From Staphylococcus simiae (lineage in GTDB: Bacteria; Bacillota; Bacilli; Staphylococcales; Staphylococcaceae): 64,000 bases of DNA. The stretch's first letter is position 1. Every line of letters begins with the position of its first letter. Location of the stretch: the NCBI RefSeq assembly GCF_002902085.1, contig NZ_PPQR01000056.1:1-64000 (forward strand), read 5' to 3'. This document shows positions 29,503-40,453 of the stretch, one piece after another. A model generated the notes under the pieces. It was not told the DNA's origin, made no database searches, and saw nothing but the letters and a program-made list of their open reading frames with translations. The position numbers were made by a program, and so were the translations under genes.

Positions 29503-31527
29503 TTACGCATCATCGTAGCTCACATCTTTATCAGCTACAATTCTACCATCAACTCTGACTGTATATCCGGCCGTTTTACCTTTTTCAATTTTAAGTGGTA
29601 TATCAATTTTTTGATCACTTGTTATTGTAAATTCCCCTTTTGGTGAAGTACCGTTGTTATCTTTATCTCTAACATAAACTTTAACTGTTTGTGGTTTGTT
29701 TTTCTTACCACTAAATGGCACATCCACAGATACTGAAGTACTTTTAACTTTATCGCTATCGGAATCATTGTCAGAATCAGATTTTGATGAAGCATCTTTA
29801 TCTTTCCCTTTAGATACTTCAAATGAAATCGTTGACCCTTCATCTACAGATTTAGCTTTAGGCGACTGCGAAATAACATCCCCTTTATCAACATCATCGT
29901 CGTATACTTCTTTACTTACTACTTTAAAGCCTTTATTTTCTAAAGCTTTTTTGGCTTTTGAAAATGACTTACCTTCATAGTCATCTACATATACCTGTTT
30001 AGGTCCAAGTGATTCATAAATTTTTATTTCTGAACCATTTTTCTTAACTTTACTTTCAGCAGCAACGCTTTGGTCAGCAATTTTACCTTCAGGAACATTA
30101 TGGCTATACATTTGTTCTACTGTAATATTATTTAAACCAACTTCTTTAAGTTTATCTATAGCTTCGTCTTTTGATAGGCCAATAACATTTGGCATAGTGA
30201 CACGTTCGGGGCCTTTGGATATAACTACATCTACACTATCTCCACGTTCAATGCGTTCACCTTCATTAGGATTAGTTTTAATAATTTCATTTTCAGCGTA
30301 TTTATCACTGTAACTACGCGAAATTTTACCTAATTTTAATTTGTGTTGATTGAAAATCGTTTCAGCTTCTTTAACTGTCTTGCCTAACACATTAGGTGTT
30401 TCTTCATATTTATTACCAAACATTGCCATACCGACAAATGATATTAATGCGACTACCAATAATACGAAAATCAATGAATATAAAATTATTTTTTTCTTTG
30501 ATTTTTTCTTCTTTGGTCCAGTGTAAAGTGCTTCTTCAGAATGTTGAAATTGTTGATGATGTGCAGGACCTTCAACAATCGGTACCTGCATTGTTTGTTT
30601 TGTAGCTTTTGGATTATTATTTAAATGATTGGCAATGTCTTCTTTAGAGTAACTAACTGCCTTGGTCTTCATTTTATCTAATTCGTAAACTTCTTCTTGC
30701 GCCCTATTTTCATGAAGCACACTACTTAGATCATCTTTCATTTCTTGAATCGTTTTATAGCGATTCGTTTTATCTTTTTCAGTTGCACGTAACACGACAT
30801 TACTTAATGCTTGTGGCACATCATGCCGTATTTCTGTTGTTATATTTGGTACAGATTCTTGAATATGCTTAATAGCTATACTAACAGCTGTTTCACCATT
30901 AAATGGTGGTTCGCCTGTTAGCATTTCATATAACACAATACCTATTGAGTATATATCTGTTCCTTCATCAGTTGATTCGCCTTTCGCCTGTTCCGGAGAG
31001 AAGTATTGCACTGTACCTAAAACATGGTTTGTTTGCGTAAAAGAAGTCTCGCTAAGTGCCTTTGCAATACCAAAATCAAATATTTTTAATGTTTTGTGCT
31101 TATCTATTAATATGTTTTGAGGTTTTATATCTCTATGTACAATACGCATATCATGCGCTTCTTTAATTCCATTTAAAATTTGATTGGTAAAATTGATGGC
31201 AGTATCAATACTTAAAGGACCATGATTATGAATATATTCTGATAATGTTGGTCCTTCTATATATTCCATAACTAGAAAATAACAATCATCTTCTTCGGCA
31301 ACATCAATCATACTTACGATATTTTCGTGTGATAGCTGAGAAGAGTTATGTACTTCACGCTCAAACCGCTTCAGTGTGGCTTCTTTCTCACTTGGTGGAA
31401 TAGATATCGCTTTAATGGCAACTTTCATCTCTAAAACGGTATCCTCAGCAAGGTATACCGTACTCATTCCGCCGCCACCAAGTTTATCTATAATTTTATA
31501 TCGTTCGTTAATTATTTTACCTATCAT
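29503..31527 (-). CDS. pknB: Serine/threonine protein kinase PknB (Stk1) with PASTA repeats
   Basis: A membrane kinase that senses muropeptides or lipid II and controls cell-wall metabolism, division and antibiotic tolerance. The protein has 674 residues, about ten more than the S. aureus form I remember. The kinase domain (about 10-270) has the Gly loop LGGGGMSTVY, K39, HRDIKPQN (D133), DFG (151-153) and activation segment GTVQYFSPEQ. A membrane helix spans about 347-370. Three PASTA repeats (about 375-575) bind wall precursors. A Ser/Asp-rich linker (SDSDNDSDSD) and a beta-rich C-terminal domain follow. It overlaps stp by four bases. Confidence 0.96.
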   Translation of the reverse strand: MIGKIINERYKIIDKLGGGGMSTVYLAEDTVLEMKVAIKAISIPPSEKEATLKRFEREVHNSSQLSHENIVSMIDVAEEDDCYFLVMEYIEGPTLSEYIHNHGPLSIDTAINFTNQILNGIKEAHDMRIVHRDIKPQNILIDKHKTLKIFDFGIAKALSETSFTQTNHVLGTVQYFSPEQAKGESTDEGTDIYSIGIVLYEMLTGEPPFNGETAVSIAIKHIQESVPNITTEIRHDVPQALSNVVLRATEKDKTNRYKTIQEMKDDLSSVLHENRAQEEVYELDKMKTKAVSYSKEDIANHLNNNPKATKQTMQVPIVEGPAHHQQFQHSEEALYTGPKKKKSKKKIILYSLIFVLLVVALISFVGMAMFGNKYEETPNVLGKTVKEAETIFNQHKLKLGKISRSYSDKYAENEIIKTNPNEGERIERGDSVDVVISKGPERVTMPNVIGLSKDEAIDKLKEVGLNNITVEQMYSHNVPEGKIADQSVAAESKVKKNGSEIKIYESLGPKQVYVDDYEGKSFSKAKKALENKGFKVVSKEVYDDDVDKGDVISQSPKAKSVDEGSTISFEVSKGKDKDASSKSDSDNDSDSDKVKSTSVSVDVPFSGKKNKPQTVKVYVRDKDNNGTSPKGEFTITSDQKIDIPLKIEKGKTAGYTVRVDGRIVADKDVSYDDA

Positions 31528-32267
31528 ACTTTATCACCTTCAATTGCTGCGACTATGAAAGTTACATTATCTTTCGAATGGTGATCCATGGCTAATTGCA
31601 TTAAATGATTACCGTGCTCTTCTAATGTTTGCTCTTTTTTCAACTGACGTTGTATGTCATGGTCTTTAACATAATCAGTTAAACCATCAGAACAGAGCAA
31701 CAAATAATCATAAAAATTTAATCGTTTAATAAATAAATCTGGACTTACACGTTTATCTGTACCCATCACTTTAGTAATAATATTTCGTTGCGGGTGCGTA
31801 AATGCTTCTTCTTTAGAAATTTGACCAGTAAGTACTAAATGGTTTACAAATGAATGATCACTTGTAATTTGATCAATTTGTCTACCATTGATAACATATG
31901 CCCTTGAATCTCCAACATTAGCTACTACTACAGATTTATCGAAAACCAGCGCACAGACACAAGTCGTTCCCATACCATGATATTCTGGATTTTCTTGTGC
32001 ATAATGAAATAGTTGAAAATTGATATCTTTAATTTGTTGACGCAACCAATTTTCAGCTTGATGTTGTTCTATAAGATTTTCATTTTCAAAACGTTGTTGT
32101 AATTCAGTAGTTACAAATGAACTAGCTACTTCACCAGCTTTGTGACCACCCATTCCATCACATAATACTAATAATTGTTGTTGTGTTTGATTATAGAAAA
32201 TACCTCCAGCATCTTCATTCTTTTCTCGATGTTGTCCAGTATCAGTAAAAAATTGTGCCTCTAGCAT
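31524..32267 (-). CDS. stp: PP2C-type protein phosphatase Stp1
   Basis: Dephosphorylates PknB and its targets. It is a cytosolic PPM/PP2C enzyme needing manganese. The protein has 247 residues. Metal-binding motifs are REKNEDAGG, LCDGMGGHKAGE, VGDSRAYV and CSDGLTDYV, with a final DNVTFIV. The ATG overlaps nothing upstream (six bases after rlmN). Its own 3' end overlaps the pknB start by four bases, so phosphatase and kinase are translationally coupled. Confidence 0.96.
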   Translation of the reverse strand: MLEAQFFTDTGQHREKNEDAGGIFYNQTQQQLLVLCDGMGGHKAGEVASSFVTTELQQRFENENLIEQHQAENWLRQQIKDINFQLFHYAQENPEYHGMGTTCVCALVFDKSVVVANVGDSRAYVINGRQIDQITSDHSFVNHLVLTGQISKEEAFTHPQRNIITKVMGTDKRVSPDLFIKRLNFYDYLLLCSDGLTDYVKDHDIQRQLKKEQTLEEHGNHLMQLAMDHHSKDNVTFIVAAIEGDKV

Positions 32268-32273
32268 TTATCT

Positions 32274-33368
32274 TTACCTCGTTTCTACTTGTCGTTCCTT
32301 TGCTCTTAATTGACCACATGCAGCGTCAATATCAGATCCTTGTTCACGACGAATTGTAGCATTAACTCCAAGTCGTTTAAGTTCTTTTTCAAATTTAAAT
32401 ATATCATCTTTTGGTGTCTTAACGTAATTTCTCTCAGGTACATGGTTAACAGGAATCAAGTTAACATGACAATTTAAATCTTTTATTAAATGTGCAAGTT
32501 CACGTGCGTGTTCTAATTGATCATTTACGCCACCAAATAAGCCATATTCAAAAGTTACACGACGATTTGTTTTCTCTTGATAATATTTTATTGCTTCAAT
32601 TAATTTTTCTACATTATATGCTCTATTAATAGGCATTAGGCGTGAGCGAACATCATCTTTTGCTGCATGTAAACTTACGGCAAAATTGATTTGAATATCT
32701 TCATCTGCAAAATCATAAATTCGTGGAATAATGCCTGAAGTTGATACAGTTATATGACGCGCACCAATATTCAAACTATTGTCATCATTAACAATTTTTA
32801 AGAAATCCATCATTTCATCATAGTTTTCGAAAGGCTCACCAATACCCATAATGACGATTTGAGATACACGTTCATTTGTTTCATCTAAAGCTTTTTGAAC
32901 AGTTAGTACTTGTGACACGATCTCTCCGGCTTCTAAATTACGTTTTAAACCACCTAAAGTAGAGGCACAAAACGTACAACCTATTCTACATCCTACTTGC
33001 GTCGTCACACAGACAGAATTACCGTAATCATGTCTCATTAATACGGTTTCAATAGTATAACCATCTTGTAATTCAAATAAAAATTTAATTGTTCCGTCTC
33101 TACTTTCTTGTTTAACTACTGTAGTTAAGGTAGTAACAGTAAAATTATCCTGTAATAATTGACGTAAATCTTTTGATATATTTGTCATGTCATCGATTGA
33201 ATTAACACGTTTTTGATATAACCATTCAAATATTTGTTTAGCTCTAAATTTTTGTTGTCCATGCTCTACTAACCATTGTTGCATCTCATCGAATCTTAGT
33301 GAATAAATGGATTGTTTGTCAAAATCAGGAAGGAATTTATTCTTCTTTTTCTTTTCTGTAGTTATCAT
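32274..33368 (-). CDS. rlmN: 23S rRNA (A2503-C2)/tRNA (A37-C2) methyltransferase RlmN
   Basis: This radical SAM enzyme methylates C2 of A2503 in 23S rRNA and A37 in some tRNAs. The protein has 364 residues. The cluster site is CRIGCTFC (C127, C131, C134). [11 protein letters not shown] is the SAM-binding block. The C-terminal AACGQLRA carries the cysteine that forms the protein-RNA intermediate. It lies between rsmB and stp with gaps of two and six bases. Confidence 0.96.
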   Translation of the reverse strand: MITTEKKKKNKFLPDFDKQSIYSLRFDEMQQWLVEHGQQKFRAKQIFEWLYQKRVNSIDDMTNISKDLRQLLQDNFTVTTLTTVVKQESRDGTIKFLFELQDGYTIETVLMRHDYGNSVCVTTQVGCRIGCTFCASTLGGLKRNLEAGEIVSQVLTVQKALDETNERVSQIVIMGIGEPFENYDEMMDFLKIVNDDNSLNIGARHITVSTSGIIPRIYDFADEDIQINFAVSLHAAKDDVRSRLMPINRAYNVEKLIEAIKYYQEKTNRRVTFEYGLFGGVNDQLEHARELAHLIKDLNCHVNLIPVNHVPERNYVKTPKDDIFKFEKELKRLGVNATIRREQGSDIDAACGQLRAKERQVETR

Positions 33369-33370
33369 GC

Positions 33371-34678
33371 TTATTGTTCCTTTCTTGTTATCTTTGTGAT
33401 AAAGAATCCGTCTGAATTAAAATCTTGTGGCATTATTTGCATTGTCTTAACCATTTCTCCAGTCACAGGATGTTGGAAAGGTTCAAATTCAAAGTTTTTA
33501 TTATTTTTTAAGAACGTATAAATGACGTTGTCATTTTCTAATTGTTCTATTGTACATGTAGAATAGATTAAAGTACCACCTATTTTGACATTGTTTTTTA
33601 CATTTTCTAATATTTCTAATTGTAAATCAACTAGTGATGCAATCTGTTCTTTACTCTGTGTATATTTAATTTCAGGTTTATGTCTTAATACCCCAAGCCC
33701 ACTACAAGGTGCATCGACTAAAACTTTATCATAAGTTTGTTGATATGGTTTTGTTGCATCATGTTGAAAAGCTTTAATATTATTTAAGCGTAATTTTTTA
33801 ATATTATAATTAATCAAATCTATTTTGTGTTCGTGAATGTCTGTTGCATCTACGTGCCCTTCTGGCATTAATAGTTCAGCTATATGACAAGCTTTTCCTC
33901 CAGGCGCACTACAAGCATCTAAAATATGGTCATGACGTTCTAATCCTATAATATGTCCAACAAACATTGAACTTTTATCTTGAATAGAAACAAAGCCATC
34001 TTTAAATGAGCGAGAATTGATAATAGGTTGGCCTAAAATATGTAGACAATATGGTAAATCTTGATCTTGTTCAACCTCATATCCCTCATCTTGTAGTTTA
34101 GAGATAATGTCATCAATGGATGCACGTGTAATATTAGCTCTCACAGTTGTGTCATTTTGTTCCATGAATGATTGTAAAATTGCCTTTGTCTCTTCTATAC
34201 CATAATGTGTAACCCAATGATCAATAATCCATTTTGGCATACTATATTCTATAGCCATACGTTTTTTGGGGTCAGCAATTTCTTCAAAATGAGGTAAATC
34301 ACTACGCATCATCGTTCTTAAAATACCATTGACAACATTGCCATTATGGTATCCTCCTCGTTCTTTAGCAATTTCAACTGCTTCATTAATAATGGCATGA
34401 TCAGGTACTTTATCTAAATATACATATTGATATATACTCATCCATAATAATTGTCTAACCCAAGCCTTTATTTTAGTTTGTACAAATGGCTTCAAGAAGT
34501 AATCTAATGTATATTTACGTTTGACTGTTCCATAGACAATTTCTGTGAATAAGCCTTTATCCATCGCATTTAAATCGTTAGTTGATAATACTTCATTAAT
34601 GCGAATATTACTATATGCACCATCATTCATAATATCTTGAATCGTATCAAAAGCGAGACTTCTTACTGTTTCTGTCAT
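33371..34678 (-). CDS. rsmB: 16S rRNA (C967-C5)-methyltransferase RsmB
   Basis: Methylates C967 of 16S rRNA. The protein has 435 residues. The N-terminal NusB-like helical domain (about 1-140) precedes the Rossmann methyltransferase with [12 protein letters not shown], the motif [17 protein letters not shown] and the second cysteine in [11 protein letters not shown]. It overlaps fmt by four bases and is followed two bases later by rlmN. Confidence 0.95.
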   Translation of the reverse strand: MTETVRSLAFDTIQDIMNDGAYSNIRINEVLSTNDLNAMDKGLFTEIVYGTVKRKYTLDYFLKPFVQTKIKAWVRQLLWMSIYQYVYLDKVPDHAIINEAVEIAKERGGYHNGNVVNGILRTMMRSDLPHFEEIADPKKRMAIEYSMPKWIIDHWVTHYGIEETKAILQSFMEQNDTTVRANITRASIDDIISKLQDEGYEVEQDQDLPYCLHILGQPIINSRSFKDGFVSIQDKSSMFVGHIIGLERHDHILDACSAPGGKACHIAELLMPEGHVDATDIHEHKIDLINYNIKKLRLNNIKAFQHDATKPYQQTYDKVLVDAPCSGLGVLRHKPEIKYTQSKEQIASLVDLQLEILENVKNNVKIGGTLIYSTCTIEQLENDNVIYTFLKNNKNFEFEPFQHPVTGEMVKTMQIMPQDFNSDGFFITKITRKEQ

Positions 34679-35607
34679 ATTAATTTCTTCCCAACTAGTG
34701 ATTCTTGCACACCACTTAAATAATTTGCTACTAACATGCGTTTCTTACCTGCAAGTTGCATATCTGTTATTGCAATTGCGTTATCATCAGCAGTTGCTAC
34801 AATAATCGCTTTTTTAGTTGTTGCTATAATCGTACCGGGTTCACCTTGCTTACCATTAACCAAGTGGGCTTGATAAATTTTCAGATTCGTATCATCCATA
34901 GTTGTATAAGCAACTGGCCAAGGTGATAAACCTCTTATATGGTTAAATATTGTTCTACCTTTTTGATCCCAATTAATACGCTCATCTTCTCTAGAAATAT
35001 TTGACGCAAAAGTCGCCAAATCATTGTCTTGTGGGATACTATCATTGGTTCCATTAATAATAGAAGGTAATGTATCTTTTAATAAATCTGCACCTAAAAA
35101 GCTAAGTTTTTCGTGCATTGTGCCAACGTTATCTTGGTCTTCAATATCAATAGCTTGTTGTGAAATAATGTTACCAGCATCTAACTTTTTAACCATATAC
35201 ATAATTGTCACACCAGTTTGTTGTTGCCCATCGATAATAGCCTGATGTATTGGTGCACCACCTCTATACTTAGGTAGCAGTGAAGCATGAACATTTATCG
35301 CACCTAGCTTAGGAGATTGTAGTAAAGACTCTGGCAGTAATTGTCCAAATGCTGCTGTGACAATTAAATCTGCCTTTAACTGTATTATTTGATTTAATTC
35401 TTCAGAACCTGCTAATTTTTCAGGTTGGTATACTGGAATGTCATATTCCAATGCTACTTCTTTCACTGGTGGCGCTGTTAATACCTTTTTACGACCTACA
35501 GGACGATCAGGTTGTGTCACTACTGCTATAACGTTATACTCAGCAACTAGCATTTTTAAAATAGTAGTTGAAAAGTCAGGCGTCCCCATAAATATAATAT
35601 TAGTCAT
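34675..35607 (-). CDS. fmt: Methionyl-tRNA formyltransferase
   Basis: Formylates Met-tRNA(fMet) with 10-formyl-tetrahydrofolate for translation initiation. The protein has 310 residues. Signatures are the N-terminal MGTPDFS, the catalytic block [20 protein letters not shown] and [16 protein letters not shown]. The C-terminal OB-like domain follows from about residue 205. It overlaps the deformylase-like gene by eight bases and rsmB by four. Confidence 0.96.
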   Translation of the reverse strand: MTNIIFMGTPDFSTTILKMLVAEYNVIAVVTQPDRPVGRKKVLTAPPVKEVALEYDIPVYQPEKLAGSEELNQIIQLKADLIVTAAFGQLLPESLLQSPKLGAINVHASLLPKYRGGAPIHQAIIDGQQQTGVTIMYMVKKLDAGNIISQQAIDIEDQDNVGTMHEKLSFLGADLLKDTLPSIINGTNDSIPQDNDLATFASNISREDERINWDQKGRTIFNHIRGLSPWPVAYTTMDDTNLKIYQAHLVNGKQGEPGTIIATTKKAIIVATADDNAIAITDMQLAGKKRMLVANYLSGVQESLVGKKLI

Positions 35608-36088
35608 TATTAAAATATGCCTCCAATTCTTTGTCAGTTAATATATGTTCAGCACGTTCTATAAAAGGTATACCATTTAATTGATCTATAGTATGTAAAA
35701 TCATTCGAGCTACATCATCATGTGCAGTTAATTCTACTTTATTACCATTGACATCGTAACTTTCTAACACAATTAGTTTGCTTCTGGTTACTCGACCATA
35801 CGTATCAGGTATCGTGATTGAGCCTTCTAAATCCGTTTCTGTTTCCTCAGACTGACTGATTAATGTCGGATTAATTAATTGTAAAAGACCTTCATCTTCC
35901 ATATCTATCATTGCCACTTGTAACGGTTGCCCAATTTGAGGTGCACAAAGACCTGCAGCTTCATGTGCATACATTGTATCTTCAATATCTTGTAATAACT
36001 GCTGCAGTGTGTTATCAAATTGTGTCACTTTTTGTGCCTGTGTTGTTAGTAAAGGATGTGTAGATGGAACTAATTTTTTTATGGCCAT
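35600..36088 (-). CDS. def: Peptide deformylase-like protein, probably catalytically inactive
   Basis: The 162-residue protein has the deformylase fold and sits in the usual place before fmt. All three active-site motifs are altered. Motif I reads AAGLCAPQ (44-51) for GxGLAAxQ. Motif II reads EGSIT (88-92), with Ser90 in place of the metal-binding cysteine. Motif III reads LHTIDQ (131-136) for QHExDH, losing the catalytic Glu and the second metal His. It should not bind iron or deformylate. S. aureus has two def homologues, of which I recall only one is active; this looks like the inactive one. Start ATG 36088 follows TGAGGAG. Confidence 0.88.
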   Translation of the reverse strand: MAIKKLVPSTHPLLTTQAQKVTQFDNTLQQLLQDIEDTMYAHEAAGLCAPQIGQPLQVAMIDMEDEGLLQLINPTLISQSEETETDLEGSITIPDTYGRVTRSKLIVLESYDVNGNKVELTAHDDVARMILHTIDQLNGIPFIERAEHILTDKELEAYFNND

Positions 36089-36301
36089 AACATAAACTCC
36101 TCAATAAAATTCATCAAACTATTATAACGTAAAATGATTAAAATTGCGACCGGTGCTAATAGTTTTAACTTATATAGATAATATTGAATGTCAATCAATA
36201 TAGGATTAATTTCCAAGCTATTGGGTATAACAATATTGAAAGATAAATGATTTATATATTAATATACAATTTAAATATTACATTAACAGGAGGCACTTTA
36301 A

Positions 36302-36505
36302 ATGGAAGTAAACAAAATTATTTATATTCTACTGGCAATTTTTCTTGGTAGTTTCGGCGTCCATAAATTTTATGCAGGAAAAAATATGCAAGGCATATTA
36401 CATCTTCTATTCTTTTGGACAGGAATACCACATATCTTAGCTATTATTAGTGCAGTGTTAACATTATTCAGACCATCTGATGAAAATGGCAATATCATGA
36501 TGTAA
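36302..36505 (+). CDS. TM2 domain-containing protein
   Basis: The 67-residue protein has two hydrophobic segments (about 6-22 and 35-56) joined by the TM2 signature GSFGVHKFYAGKNMQGILHL. Its function is unknown. A strong AGGAGG site lies before the ATG. It is divergent from the def-like gene and has its own terminator. Confidence 0.88.
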   Translation: MEVNKIIYILLAIFLGSFGVHKFYAGKNMQGILHLLFFWTGIPHILAIISAVLTLFRPSDENGNIMM

Positions 36506-36514
36506 TTATAAATA

Positions 36515-36558
36515 AAGACTTCAAACGGCCGAATCAAGGTCATTTGAAGTCTATTTTT
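36515..36558 (+). terminator. Terminator after the TM2 gene
   Basis: AGACTTCAAA pairs with TTTGAAGTCT, then ATTTTTGTT. Confidence 0.8.
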
Positions 36559-36742
36559 GTTCACTAACAAATTGGACTGATACATAATTTTTTCAAGCCT
36601 CACACCCCAGCTTGCATTGCTTGTTGAAACTGTAAGTACAGTTTCTCTGTGTTGGGTCCCTACCTCAGGAGTCTCGTCTTCAAAATAATTTGCGTGTTAA
36701 ATTATTCTTTTTTATTTATCAATCCTAAAAAATTGAGAACCC
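36559..36742. repeat. Repeat family B copy carrying a STAR-like unit
   Basis: The left end GTTCACTAACAAATTGGACTG and right end ATCCTAAAAAATTGAGAACCC match the copy at 17973-18324. Inside are AAGCCTCACACCCCAGCTTGC and one STAR core (TCTGTGTTGGGTCCC near 36646). The T-run after the right end may also terminate priA. Confidence 0.8.
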
Positions 36743-36747
36743 TTTTT

Positions 36748-39156
36748 TTACATCATTAGCTGTGGATCGATGTCAATTTTTAAAGATAGCTTGTCCTTAA
36801 TATATTTATCATGATAATAATCGTCTAAAAATTGAATTGCTTGAAGTAAACCAGGTTCACTTTTATATTTCACTAAAATTTGAAAACGGTATTCATTATT
36901 TATACGAGCAAGTGCTGCAGGTGATGGGCCAAGCACTAGTGCTCTATCAGTTAAATGTTGCACTAAAATTTGATGAACATGTTGTGATGCTTCCATCACT
37001 TTTTTCATGTTTTGGTGTGAAATAGTAAAATTAATTAAAAAATAATAGGGTGGATATTTCCCTAATTTTCTATATTGCATCTCTTTATGATAAAAAGTTA
37101 AGTAATCATTCTTTTGAACATCTAAAATAGCATAATGGTCTGGATTATATGTTTGTATAATAACTTGCCCTTCTTTGTCATGCCGGCCAGCTCGACCAGC
37201 TACTTGAGTTAGTAATTGATACGTACGTTCACTTGCTCTAAAATCAGGTAAATTTAACATTGTATCAGCATTTAATACACCAACTAAAGTAATGTTTGGA
37301 AAATCTAATCCTTTGGCAATCATTTGCGTACCTAGTAAAATATCACCCTTACCTTGTTCGAAATCTGATAGTAACTTTTCATGAGCACCCTTCCTAGAAG
37401 TTGTATCAACATCCATTCTTATTATGCGTGCCTGTTCAAATTCTTGTTGTAACAGTTCCTCTACTTTTTGAGTTCCTGTTCCAACTTGGCGTATATGTTC
37501 ACTCTCACAATTAGGACAACTGTTTGGTGGTGTTTCTTGATAACCACAATAGTGACATTTTAATAAGTCTGTTGTCTTGTGATAAGTCAGTGAAATATCA
37601 CAATTAGGACATTGCGGAACATAGCCACAATCACGACATAACATGAATGAAGCATACCCTCGTCGATTTAAAAAGAGCACGATTTGTTCATTTTTGTCTA
37701 AACGTAATTGAATCGCTTGTCGTAATTCAATTGAAAACATTGAACGATTACCTTCACTCAATTCTTCACGCATATCCACAATATCAATTTTAGGTAACGC
37801 TTGATTATTAACCCGATTTGGAAGTGTTAACAATTGATAGACACCTTTTTCAGCTCTAGCATAACTTTCGAGACAAGGTGTTGCACTACCTAAAATAACC
37901 GGACAATGATGATATTCGCTACGCCATTGTGCAATTTCACGAGCATGATATCTTGGATAATCTTCTTGTTTATATGTAGATTCATGTTCTTCATCAATAA
38001 TGATTAATCCTAAATTCTTAAATGGTGCAAAGACACTTGAACGTGCGCCCACACTGACACGTGCTCTACCATCTCGAATTTTTTGCCATTCATCATAACG
38101 CTCTCCATTCGATAATCCTGAATGTAAGACTGCGACATCGTCACCAAATCGACGCTTAAAACGTAGAACCATTTGTGGCGTTAATGCTATTTCTGGTACT
38201 AACATCATTGCTTGTTTATCTTGATTCAACACATCTTCAATAGTTTGTAAGTAGACCTCTGTTTTTCCTGAGCCAGTGACACCATGAAGTAAAAATGTTC
38301 GTTGTTCATGAGCAACAATTTTTTCTTTTATAGCATTATAAGCGCGTTGTTGATCAGCCGTTAACTGTCGTTTACTCTCTTGTTCAAAAATTCGCTCCGC
38401 AAACGGATTACGTTCAACAATGGCATCATATTTTTCTACGTAGCCTTTTTTGACTAAGGCATCTAAACTAGATTTTGAAAATCCCATATCATCTAAATCT
38501 GTTAAAAATACTATTTTATGTCGTTCTTCTGTTAAATATGCGTATAAATCATATTGTTTAATATGTTTTTCTAATTGAGCTAACACATCATCTGGATTAA
38601 AACTATCTATAATACGTGCCGCTTTCTTAACTTTCTTTTTAATATTTTGCGATAAAATTGTTTCTTCCATCACTAAATCGTGTTGTAATAAGTCGATTAA
38701 TTCGGTTATATCATTATTTTTCTGTGCGTCTTTATAATTATAATAACCATGTCGATCAAATCGTTGAGCTAAATGATTGGGAATGTCTACACCTTCTATT
38801 AATTTAAATGCTTTATGGTATTTAGCTTTTATCGCACTCGGCAACATGACTTCTAACATTGAAATACGTTTAATAACATGTGTCGAACTCATCCATTCAC
38901 TTAACTCAATGAGTTCAGGTGTTAATTCCGGTTTGATATCTTGAACTTCTTTAATTGCTTTCAATTTCTCTTGTTCGATATCTTCTGGTAGATCATTAAC
39001 AATATCCATCACATAACCTTGTATTGTTCTAGGTCCAAATGGCACAATGACTCGTATACCTTTTTGAACAACAGATTCAAGATGTTCAGGAATAATATAA
39101 TCAAATTTAAAATCAACACTTTTAGAAGGAATATCGACAATGACCTTTGCTATCAT
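36748..39156 (-). CDS. priA: Primosomal protein N' (PriA helicase)
   Basis: Restarts stalled replication forks by loading the primosome. The protein has 802 residues. An N-terminal DNA-binding domain precedes the helicase with Walker A GVTGSGKTEVYL, DEEH box, and GSATPCLES. The zinc-binding region has paired cysteines (CRDCGYVPQCPNC, CHYCG, CPNC). ATG 39156 overlaps the coaBC stop (TAATG) and gives the S. aureus length; an upstream GTG at 39165 lies within coaBC and is less likely. Confidence 0.95.
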   Translation of the reverse strand: MIAKVIVDIPSKSVDFKFDYIIPEHLESVVQKGIRVIVPFGPRTIQGYVMDIVNDLPEDIEQEKLKAIKEVQDIKPELTPELIELSEWMSSTHVIKRISMLEVMLPSAIKAKYHKAFKLIEGVDIPNHLAQRFDRHGYYNYKDAQKNNDITELIDLLQHDLVMEETILSQNIKKKVKKAARIIDSFNPDDVLAQLEKHIKQYDLYAYLTEERHKIVFLTDLDDMGFSKSSLDALVKKGYVEKYDAIVERNPFAERIFEQESKRQLTADQQRAYNAIKEKIVAHEQRTFLLHGVTGSGKTEVYLQTIEDVLNQDKQAMMLVPEIALTPQMVLRFKRRFGDDVAVLHSGLSNGERYDEWQKIRDGRARVSVGARSSVFAPFKNLGLIIIDEEHESTYKQEDYPRYHAREIAQWRSEYHHCPVILGSATPCLESYARAEKGVYQLLTLPNRVNNQALPKIDIVDMREELSEGNRSMFSIELRQAIQLRLDKNEQIVLFLNRRGYASFMLCRDCGYVPQCPNCDISLTYHKTTDLLKCHYCGYQETPPNSCPNCESEHIRQVGTGTQKVEELLQQEFEQARIIRMDVDTTSRKGAHEKLLSDFEQGKGDILLGTQMIAKGLDFPNITLVGVLNADTMLNLPDFRASERTYQLLTQVAGRAGRHDKEGQVIIQTYNPDHYAILDVQKNDYLTFYHKEMQYRKLGKYPPYYFLINFTISHQNMKKVMEASQHVHQILVQHLTDRALVLGPSPAALARINNEYRFQILVKYKSEPGLLQAIQFLDDYYHDKYIKDKLSLKIDIDPQLMM

Positions 39157-40355
39157 TATTGCCACCTAGTTTCTAATTCATCTAAAATTCGAGTTGCTAA
39201 GTCACTTTTACGACCTTTCTTAATATATATGTGCTGTCCATCTTTAAAATGCATGGTCAATTCATTATCGTCCGAATTAAAGCCAATTGTTTGATCTCCA
39301 ACATTATTTGAAATAATGACATCAGCATTTTTCTTTTGTAATTTTTGTTCAGCATACGCATCAACATCTTTAGTCTCAGCAGCAAAACCAACTAAAAATT
39401 GACTTGTTTTATGTTCACCTAAATATTTTAAAATATCTACAGTACGTTTAAATGTTACAGATAAGTCACCATCTTGTTTCTTTAATTTATGTTCTAACAC
39501 TTCTGACGGTGTATAATCAGACACTGCAGCGGCTTTAACAACCATATCTTGATGTTCAAATCTATCTTTAACCGCTTCAAACATTTCTTGTGCACTTTGC
39601 ACATGAATCATCTTAGCACCAGGTATATCTTCAAGTTGTGTTGGTCCTGTTACCAATGTGACATTAGCGCCACGATTCATCAATGCTTGTGCAATAGCAA
39701 ATCCCATCTTTCCTGATGAACGATTAGATACAAAGCGTACTGGATCTATAACTTCTACAGTTGGACCTGCTGTTACGAGCACATTTTTACCATTAAATGA
39801 ACTAGTTGATATGCGTTGTTGCGCTTTAAAATAATCATCTATAATTGAAACAATAGCTAAAGGTTCCTCCATACGCCCTTTGGCTACATAACCACACGCC
39901 AAATAACCACTACCTGGTTCAATAAAATGATAACCATCATCTTTTAAAATCTTCATATTATGCTGAGTACGTTTGTTATTATACATATGTACATTCATAG
40001 CAGGAGCAACAAATGTCGGCGTTTCTGTAGCTAGTAATGTAGAAGTTACCATGTCATCAGCAATACCAACACTTAATTTAGCTATTGTATTAGCTGTTGC
40101 AGGAGCAATAATAATAGCATCAGCCCAATCACCTAATGCTACATGTTGAATTTCATGAGGATTTTCTTCAAGGAACGTATTGGTATAAACAACATTTCTA
40201 CTAATAGCTTGAAATGCTAATGGTGTGACAAATTGTTGTGCATTTTCTGTAAGCATGACACGTACTTCGTATCCTGTTTGTGTCAACTTACTAGTTAAAT
40301 CAATCGCTTTATATGCAGCAATACCACCTGTCACTGCCAACAAAATTTTCTTCAT
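39156..40355 (-). CDS. coaBC: Bifunctional phosphopantothenoylcysteine decarboxylase / ligase
   Basis: Carries out the ligation and decarboxylation steps from 4'-phosphopantothenate to 4'-phosphopantetheine in coenzyme A synthesis. The protein has 399 residues. The N-terminal flavin-dependent CoaC domain has the PAMNVHMYN motif and the cysteine in GYLACGYVAKGRM. The C-terminal CoaB domain (about 185-399) has VTAGPTVEVIDPVRFVSNRS and GFAAET. The ATG at 40355 is eight bases from AAGGGA; the ATG at 40361 is too close. It overlaps priA by one base. Confidence 0.95.
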   Translation of the reverse strand: MKKILLAVTGGIAAYKAIDLTSKLTQTGYEVRVMLTENAQQFVTPLAFQAISRNVVYTNTFLEENPHEIQHVALGDWADAIIIAPATANTIAKLSVGIADDMVTSTLLATETPTFVAPAMNVHMYNNKRTQHNMKILKDDGYHFIEPGSGYLACGYVAKGRMEEPLAIVSIIDDYFKAQQRISTSSFNGKNVLVTAGPTVEVIDPVRFVSNRSSGKMGFAIAQALMNRGANVTLVTGPTQLEDIPGAKMIHVQSAQEMFEAVKDRFEHQDMVVKAAAVSDYTPSEVLEHKLKKQDGDLSVTFKRTVDILKYLGEHKTSQFLVGFAAETKDVDAYAEQKLQKKNADVIISNNVGDQTIGFNSDDNELTMHFKDGQHIYIKKGRKSDLATRILDELETRWQ

Positions 40356-40453
40356 ATTCATTCTCCCTTAAAAATATGTTATCTACTATTATATATATTT
40401 AAACGCTGTATAATGTGTCGTTTGTTATAATTCACTCATACGTCTTAGAGCTA

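Noticed and set aside
29696-29980. 94-codon Ser/Leu-rich frame antisense to pknB
   Set aside because: It is the complement of the Asp/Ser/Lys-rich linker and PASTA region, without a ribosome site.
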